Source of the DNA: Henckelia pumila
Lineage: Eukaryota > Streptophyta > Magnoliopsida > Lamiales > Gesneriaceae
Direction of reading: 5' to 3'
Length of the DNA: 64,000 nucleotides
NCBI RefSeq assembly: GCF_033568475.1
Contig: NC_133121.1
Span: 131,100,375-131,164,374 of the forward strand
Under the pieces are notes generated by a model that did no database searches, had not been told where the DNA came from, and saw nothing but the letters and a program-made list of their open reading frames with translations. The position numbers and the translations under genes were made by a program. Shown here one piece after another: positions 56,634 through 64,000 of this stretch. Position 1 is the first letter of the stretch; the number at the start of each line of letters is the position of its first letter.

Positions 56634-58483
56634 TGAAAGAGTGGGTGCCCGGTTATCCAACTTATGGCTAAGGGCTTTTATGACTCTATGTAAAACAATC
56701 TTTTGTTTAATATAATTTACACTTTTATAATGGCATTGACTTTATCTTTCTTCATATTGTTATATTATGATATACTATTGTTGTTTTGATAAAAACCTTG
56801 AATATACTATAGTGTATGTAAGATGTGGTAGCACATGGGGATGGCTATCATGAAACACATCTTATAGTCACTGTATATTCTAAACTGTTCCTAGTCAATT
56901 GAGCCGTCCGCAAATAAGGATAAGGATCGCTCGAGATTGAGACTAGCATTTGCGATGCCGAGTACCACGTTTCATTGGTATGGAACATAGAGATGTTCAA
57001 AGCATGCAAATGGATATTCATATGATGAATGATCGAATATCACTTATCGAGTGGATAAAGTCCGCGTTTTTGGTTGTACACCATTAGTCCTTATTACTTG
57101 AAACATCATTGAGACTCTATATGCTAGTACTGTGTTTTGACTCGTTTACCGACTCTATTGGGGTCATCAGGTGTCGGGATTGGGTACAGTTACGACACAT
57201 ATAGTAGTCGACGCTTGGTTGTCAAGGATTCACCACATACTTGCGAGTGTGGATATCCTATGCGATCTGAGGAGATATTAGTGTGACGAATCTCTGGCCA
57301 GAGTAAATGATGTATTTTAGGTTAATGGGTTTTCCTAGTAACACATGCGATGTCACTATTTGATCTCCAAGATGTTATGCATAGTTATCGAATCTCGAAC
57401 GACTCTCGATATACCAATGGTTGTTGATTCGATCGGGATATATGGTTGAAGGGATCGTACTGTACGCTAACCAAAATCTACTGGTTCTTGCAGGCACTAT
57501 CAGTAATACCTAGGGAATCATGGGGCGATGTTGCTAGGCGCTCTTACCATGATTCGATGGGTAAGTCGGAAATTGTTGTTCCGAGTCACAAGGAGTTGTG
57601 AGCCCACGGCTAGCTGTATTCCTGAACCATTGAGGGTTACACAAGTAATGGATTACTAAAACCCCATAGAGATAGTTAAATTTAAAGAGTTAAATTTAAT
57701 GAAAGAGAAGTTGGACTTCTTAACTAAAGGGAGTGGGATTTCCTAAAATGACATAGGGATGGGCATTTTTGGAAATCACTGAATTCGGATTCAGAAAAAT
57801 TATCTTGACTCTAAAAGATGCAGAAATGGTTTCTGTGCACATTGGTGAAATCAGTTTATCAATCGGAGTTACGATGAATTTTATATTAATTTCTATAACA
57901 ACGGGCTTGGCTTGTTGGGCTTAAGTTATGGATTGTGGACTTTAAGGAGTTAGAGTCCTGATACAATTATAACTAGAAATTATCTATAAATACATGTAGT
58001 GGGTTCGAAAATTGAAGAGAATTCATTCATCAAATTTTCGAACACACACATATTATTTTCTAAGGGTTTTTCGAAAATCCTTGTCCCTTTCGGAGAAAAT
58101 TCGGTCTTGTGATTTTTGTGAAAAATTACAATCCGGATTAACAGATCATATCTGTTTATTCTCTACGCAAACTTCTGATTGATTTCTAGTGCAGTCAATC
58201 AGAGGGTTTTGTTTTCTATTCGTGGACCTGATTGAAGAAACATTCGTTCATCAGTTCCGGGGATATACAACAAGAGCAGATTAAATTCTGTTGGTGTCCG
58301 TAATCTCGATTCGATATTTTAAGGTAAAATATTTAATTGTGATTATTTATTTTACTTACACAAATTTAATCGTGAAAGTTTTGATACCCAGATATGGAAT
58401 CGTTCCATATTAATAAAATAAATTTTTAAACTTTCGCTGCACCGGGTATCAATTCTAATTGATCTGAACACCATTTTCCAACA
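56634..58483 (+). repeat. Copia-3 5' LTR
   Basis: 1850 bp, TGAAAGAG...TTCCAACA. The right edge directly precedes the PBS. No internal tandem array stands out. Confidence 0.9.
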
Positions 58484-58484
58484 G

Positions 58485-58497
58485 TGGTATCAGAGCC
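58485..58497 (+). other. Copia-3 primer binding site
   Basis: TGGTATCAGAGCC just after the LTR, initiator tRNA-Met type. Confidence 0.9.
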
Positions 58498-59939
58498 AGG
58501 TTGCTCAGATCAAACGATTAAATTAATCGATTGTACAAAATTTTTAAGCCTCGGTTTTTGAAACAAAACAAATTTTTTAAAATTGAATTTTTGACGGGCA
58601 AAACACGGGCAGCGATCGTCGCTGCCCAGCCCGAGCCCCGGTCGGGGCACCCGAAAAATTAAAATTTTAATTTTTGAAAAATTTTTGAATTTTTGAAATT
58701 CTAGTGTTTGATCCGATTGAAAATTGTTTTTGATTAGATCACGAGGCATCGGATCGAATTGTTCGAGTCCGAAATTTTTAAAATTGATTTTTGGATAAAA
58801 TTGATTTTTGCATGTTTATCCAATTATTTAATTATTAAATTAATTAATGGATAAAGGATGATCGATTGCCATGACCAATGTTTTAGGTGTATGTTAGGTG
58901 ATTTACATTTGTCTTATTGTTGTTGGTGTTTATTAATGGGCTTGGTTTATAGCCCAATATGATTGTCATATGTAATAAAAGTGGGCCTGGTTTATGGCCC
59001 GTTCCCACCCCTAAAATGTATCCCATATTTGTCATCGAAATTTATTGTAAATTTATTAGACTTAGTGGGAGACAAAGATTTGAAGAAATGGTGGGCCCAG
59101 CAGACAATGAAGACCGAAGAAATGTAAATTGGAAGCACAATGTAATAGGATTGCATTGCATACTTGCATATCACCTAGGATTGGACTTAGACTCGTGATT
59201 GGCAACCACGGGTCGATTAGTTAATGGGATCGATCATCCTTAAATAATATATGATATTATTGATGTATGCATGTTTAGACAAAATTGTATGAATCCCGCA
59301 AGCATACATAAATTGCATGATGAGACAAATTTTCAAAATAAAATCCCTCATTTTAAATATGATTTAAAATTGATATCAAGATAAACAAAAGGAATTTTAA
59401 ATATTGTTTAAATATTCCTACCTTTCATCAACGATCAATGTATGTGATGCTACCCGCGGATACGGTCCGGCTCATATTATTGGGGGGGCCCATTTGTCGG
59501 AAAGCTGTACATTGGATCGACACATGTTATAAGTTGGGTGGAACTCCCATGGGATTGGCTCATATTATTGGGGATCCACATGGCGACCGTCCATCACAAC
59601 TTAATATTGATGGGTCATCTTGACATGTCATAATAAACGGCGTCATATTATTGGGCCCTTATTGGACATGAGGTAAAAACATGGAGGTTGCTTTGGAAGC
59701 AATTGTGCTCTACCTTTTGAAAATTATGGTTGGCTGATATTATTCGAGACCATAGTTTGTCAATTGGACTCCATGTTCCCACAAAAGAAAACGTTTCTCG
59801 TTTTCACTAGAGGATAGTGAAATCGTCAAAATAGTGGGAGTGTAATTCATAAAATGAAATTCGCCATATTTTATGTCTTAGTAAATTAATTAAATAAATC
59901 ATTGATTATTGTCTGTTTCCTTTTCAGTATACTATTACA
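58498..59939 (+). other. Copia-3 leader between PBS and gag, with degenerate 85-bp repeats
   Basis: Non-coding. A CATATTATTGGG-like motif recurs at 59473, 59561, 59644 and (degenerate, GATATTATTCGAG) 59736, spaced 83-92 bp. The ORF at 59438-59623 spans these repeats and is probably chance. Confidence 0.6.
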
Positions 59940-62900
59940 ATGACTTCTCGCAATCCATTGTTTTCAATTCTCGAACAAAACAAATTGACTGGCGCAAACT
60001 ATACGGAATGGTTCCGTAAGTTGAAAATTATTCTCACTTCGGAAAAAGCTTTCTACGTGTTAGAGAAGCCGCCTCCGAAGGAAGCCCCGGCTAATACAAG
60101 TCCGAAAGAGTTGGCCAAACTTGATTTATGGTGGGACCATGATATCAAGGCCAAATGCTACATGCAGGCTTCGATGTCTTATGAGCTTCAAAGGAGATTC
60201 GAGGATGCCGTGAATGCTGCTGACATTCACAAGAACCTCAAGGAACTTTTTGGAGCTCAGTCAAGATCGGAGAGGTATGCCACCGTCAGAGAGCTCATGA
60301 CGAGCCGCATGCGAGATGGGACTTCGGTCCGTGAGCATGAGGTGCGCATGATTGGGCTCATTGAAAAGTTGGTAACACTCGACTTGACTTTGGAGCATGA
60401 ACTTAGCGCGGACTTGTTGCTTCTATCACTTCCTTCATCGTTTGACGGTTTTGTGATGAACTTCAATATGAACAAGATAGAGGCCACCCTTGAAGAGATG
60501 GTCAATATGCTTGTCACATATGAAGCCACACTAAAGAAGGATAAACCGGTACTCTTGGTTGGCTCCTCTTCTAACTCTAAGAAAGGACCAAGTGGAAAGG
60601 GTAAGAAACGTTCTGCCCCGCCCAAGAAGATTGTACCAAATAAGAAGGGAAAGGCCAAGACTTCAATTGAGATAAAAGATGAAAACGTTTGCCATTACTG
60701 CAAGAAACCCGGTCATTGGAAACGTAACTGCAAGGAATACCTCGAACAGTTGCGAACTGCAAAGGGTATGTTTTACATTGAAATAAATGTTTCGCTTAAT
60801 ACTTCTTCTTGGGTATTGGATACCGGATGTGGATCTCACATTTGCAATGATTTGCAGGTGATGACAAGAAGTCGTAAGCTAAGGATGGGTGAGACCCAGC
60901 TAAGGCTCGGGAATGATTCTAGAGTCGAAGCCAAAGCTATAGGAGACATTTATTTAGTTTTGCAGAACAATTTTAAGTTATTTTTTAGAGATGTTTTATA
61001 TGTTCCGGATTTGGTCAAAAACATTATATCTATTTCTATGCTTGATAGAGATGATTTTTCTTGCAATTTTGTGAATGGGATTTGCAATATTTACAAGAAT
61101 GAATGTTTGATTGGAAATGAACAACTTGAAAACGATCTATATAGCTTAAAATTAAAAGACGTTCCAATTAATTATGTTGATAAACCGGTAACAACAATTA
61201 AAAGGAAGGACGATAGTCAAAACCCGGCAAACCTTTGGCATGCTAGGCTAGGTCATATTTCCTCAAGGAGGATGAACAAGCTAGTGGGAGAGGGCATGTT
61301 TGATATGTCTGATATTAACTCTCTACCTACTTGTGAGTCCTGCCTAAAAGGAAAAATGACTAAATCTCCTTTCAAAGGGAAACCTGAGCGTAGTCAAAAT
61401 CTGTTGGATTTGATCCATACAGATGTTTGCGGTCCATTTAGGATTGGTACTAAATGTGGCAACACCTACTTCATTACCTTTACTGATGATCATTCTAGGT
61501 ATAGGTATTTATATTTAATGAAATATAAGTCTGAAGCATTTGAAAAGTTCAAAGAATTCAAGGCTAAAGTAGAAAACAAACTAGGTAAAAGTATTAAGGC
61601 ACTTCGATCGGATCGATGTAGAGAATACTTAAGTACCGAGTTTTTGGACTATTTAAAAGAGAATGGGATTCTCTCTCAGTGGACTCCTCCTATGACACCT
61701 CAGCTTAATGGTGTTTCGGAGCGTCGCAATCGAACTTTGTTGGACATGGTTCGATCCATGATGAGCTTCACTGAGCTCCCACCTTCGTTTTGGGGCTACG
61801 CGCTTGAAACGACGGTATTGTTGTTAAACAACGTCCACACTAAAGCAGTAAATAAAACACCATACGAGTTATGGAATGGCAAAGCTCCTAAGTATTCGTA
61901 CTTGAGGATTTGGGGATGTCCTGCTTACGTGAAGCAGACAGTGGGAGATAAGTTGGATAGTCGATCCACTTTATGTTATTTTGTAGGGTATCCGAAGAAT
62001 TCAATCGGATATTATTTCTATCATCCTGCTGAAACAAAAGTATTTGTTTCAAGGAATGCCACCTTCTTGGAGAAGGAGTTCTTATTGAATAAGAAAGGCA
62101 AGATGATGGAACTCGAAGAAATTCGAGAAGAACCCGAGATACAAAATAGTGATCCTACACCTCAAGAATCATCACAAGACACGCATATTACTAGGAGATC
62201 CGAGAGGACTTCTAGGCCTCCTATTAGATATGGTCTTCTTCTTGAAGGGGATCAAAGTGAACCCGTCATTGGATGTGATCCAAGAAACTTCAAGGAAGCA
62301 ATTTCTGATGCGGATTCGAATTTATGGCTTGAAGCTATGCAATCGGAAATAGACTCGATGCATTCTAACCAAGTTTGGTCTTTAGTAGATTCTCCCGATG
62401 GAATTGTTCCAATTGGGTGCAAATGGATCTACAAGAGAAAGCTTGAGCCTGATGGAAAGGTATTGACCTACAAGGCATGATTGGTGGCAAAAGGTTATAC
62501 TCAAAGATAAGGAGTTGACTATGATGAAACCTTTTCACCAGTCGCAATGTTCAAGTCCATAAGAATCCTTATTGCCATAGCAGCATGGTATGACTATGAG
62601 ATATGGCAAATGGATGTAAGGACTGCATTTTTTAATGGAAACATTAAGGAAGAGGTCTATATGACGCAGCCTGAGGGATACACATCCATGGGAAGCGAGC
62701 ATAAGGTATGCAAGCTTCAGAGATCAATCTATGGTCTCAAACAAGCATCAAGAAGTTGGAACCAGAAATTTGATGAAACAATAAAGGATTTTGGTTTCAT
62801 CAAGAACCCGGAGGAACCATGCGTGTACAAGAAAGTAGTTAAGAATGCGGTAACATTCTTAGTACTTTATGTTGATGACATCCTACTCATGGGGAATGAT

Positions 62901-63841
62901 GTAGGGATGTTGCAGTCAACAAAGATATGGTTATCAGGTAGATTCTCGATGAAGGATTTAGGTGAGGCATCCTATATTCTAGGAATTCAGATCTATAGAG
63001 ATAGATCTAAAATAATGATAGGACTCACTCAATCAACCTACATCGACACCATATTGAAAAGGTTTTCTATGGATGAGTCCAAGAGAGGACATCTACCTAT
63101 GTGTCATGGGGTTTCTCTATCCAAGTCTATGTGTCCCAAGACTGACGAAGAGATAGAGAAGATGACACACGTGCCATATGCGTCAGCCATAGGTAGTATC
63201 ATGTATGGGATGATATCTACCAGACCGGATGTGGCCTATGCTCTGAGCGTCACGAGCAGATACCAAGCCAATCCTGGTCAAATGCATTGGAAAGCCGTGA
63301 AGGATATTCTTAAGTACTTACGAAGGACTAAGAATTTATTCATGGTTTATGGAGGGAGAGAATTGAAGTTGGAAGGCTATACCGACTCTAGCTTCCAATG
63401 TGACGTGGATGACTCGAAATCAACCTCTGCATTTGTATTCTTGCTCAATGGCGGTGCTGTCTCTTGGAAGAATTCCAAGCAGGACACCACAGCGGATTCC
63501 ACCACTGAGGCAGAATACATTGCAGCATCAGCTGCTGCTAAAGAAGCGGTTTGGATAAGGAAATTCATCCAAGAGTTGGGTGTAATTCCTGAAGCTGTTG
63601 GTCCAGTCCCGGTGTACTGTGACAACACGAGTGTCGTTGCTCAGGCAAAGGAACCAAGGTCTCATCAGAAGTCCAAACACGTACTGAGGAAATACCACAT
63701 CATCCGGGAGATCGTGGAAAGAGGAGACATCAGTGTCGAGAGAGTGGCCTCTACAGACCGCTTACTAAGCCCTTGCCAGGACCATTGTTTGACAAACATC
63801 GCGAAGCAATGGGATTACGTAGTATGACTAGTTGGCTTTAG
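59940..63841 (+). pseudogene. Copia-3 gag-pol, two nonsense codons and a 3' frameshift
   Basis: ATG 59940 (MTSRNPLFSILEQNKL). One frame encodes gag with a CCHC knuckle (CHYCKKPGHWKRNC), then protease (WVLDTGCGSHIC) and pre-integrase (LWHARLGHISSRRM). Integrase acidic residues lie in IHTDVCGPF, LRSDRCREY (usually RGGEY) and NGVSERRNR. RT motifs are MDVRTAFFNGNI and YVDDILLMGND. RNase H has DSTTEAEYIAAS. TGA at 62478-62480 and TAA at 62508-62510 fall in the conserved KA-LVAKGYTQ-GVDYDE region of RT; the frame is otherwise unbroken. Near 63757 a missing C shifts the tail, so the family's LTKPLPGP motif is in another frame, ending at 63841. Confidence 0.9.
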
Positions 63842-63855
63842 GGCAAGTGGGAGAT

Positions 63856-64000
63856 TGAAAGAGTGGGTGCCCGGTTAGCCAACTTGTGGCTAAGGGCTTT
63901 TATGACTCTATGTAAAACAATCTTTTGTTTAATATAATTTACACTTTTATAATGGCATTGACTTTATCTTTCTTCATATTGTTATATTATGATATACTAT
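63856..64000 (+). repeat. Copia-3 3' LTR, first 145 bp
   Basis: Starts TGAAAGAGTGGGTGCCC directly after the polypurine-like GGCAAGTGGGAGAT. It is identical to 56634 onwards except at two sites. Confidence 0.92.

Larger units (their letters stand above)
56634..64000 (+). mobile_element. Copia-3: Ty1/copia element, nearly complete, runs off the window
   Basis: 5' LTR 56634-58483, PBS, 1.4-kb leader, gag-pol and the first 145 bp of the 3' LTR from 63856. The two LTR starts differ at only two visible positions in 145 bp. Left flank is GTCTT (56629-56633); the right target copy is outside. It is the innermost element of the right-hand nest. Confidence 0.93.

Noticed and set aside
59438..59623. 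61-codon ORF before Copia-3 gag
   Set aside because: It spans the degenerate leader repeats and has no recognisable domain; probably chance.

Overview
This window is plant nuclear DNA, almost certainly from a eudicot. It has spliced genes with GT-AG introns, an NPF7-type nitrate/potassium transporter and a plastid-style DnaJ zinc-finger protein. Everything else is plant transposable elements in AT-rich DNA. Lamiales or another asterid is only a guess. I see no bacterial, CRISPR or phage features.

Left block (1 to about 24,100): a nest three levels deep. The outermost element is a Mutator-like element (MULE). It carries a MULE transposase on the minus strand and a convergent Ulp1-type cysteine protease gene on the plus strand. 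A 17.8-kb SIRE-like Ty1/copia element (Copia-1, 4879-22658, target duplication CTGTT) sits in intron 1 of the transposase. The transposase reading frame is still open across its three predicted exons. Inside Copia-1 lies a 9.96-kb minus-strand Ty3/gypsy chromovirus (Gypsy-1, 11039-20996, target duplication CTCTT). Its LTRs are nearly identical and there is a predicted intron between gag and protease.

Middle (about 24,100 to 40,840): the gene island. A 621-bp solo LTR (25763-26383, target duplication AACTC) and a 171-bp MITE lie upstream of a four-exon DnaJ-type zinc-finger gene (27595-28821, +). That gene converges on a four-exon NPF7.2/7.3-like transporter gene (29370-31488, -), whose candidate TATA box is near 32925. 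The following 8 kb (32,950-40,840) is AT-rich and has no gene I can support.

Right block (40,841-64,000): a second nest, each element broken by the next. Copia-2 (Tork-like) is interrupted by Gypsy-2. Gypsy-2 has an inverted solo LTR in its pol gene, and its 3' LTR is interrupted by Gypsy-3. Gypsy-3 is interrupted in its protease region by Copia-3, which runs off the window. Gypsy-2 is the most decayed: several nonsense codons, a mutated protease active site and an internal duplication. The LTRs of Gypsy-2 and Gypsy-3 both carry arrays of inverted repeats built on a GATCGG/CCGATC core. In Gypsy-3 the array sits directly upstream of the TATA box. No wholly new system stands out. The best leads are the palindrome arrays, the gag-protease intron, the inverted LTR pair and the open MULE transposase hosting a retrotransposon nest in its intron.
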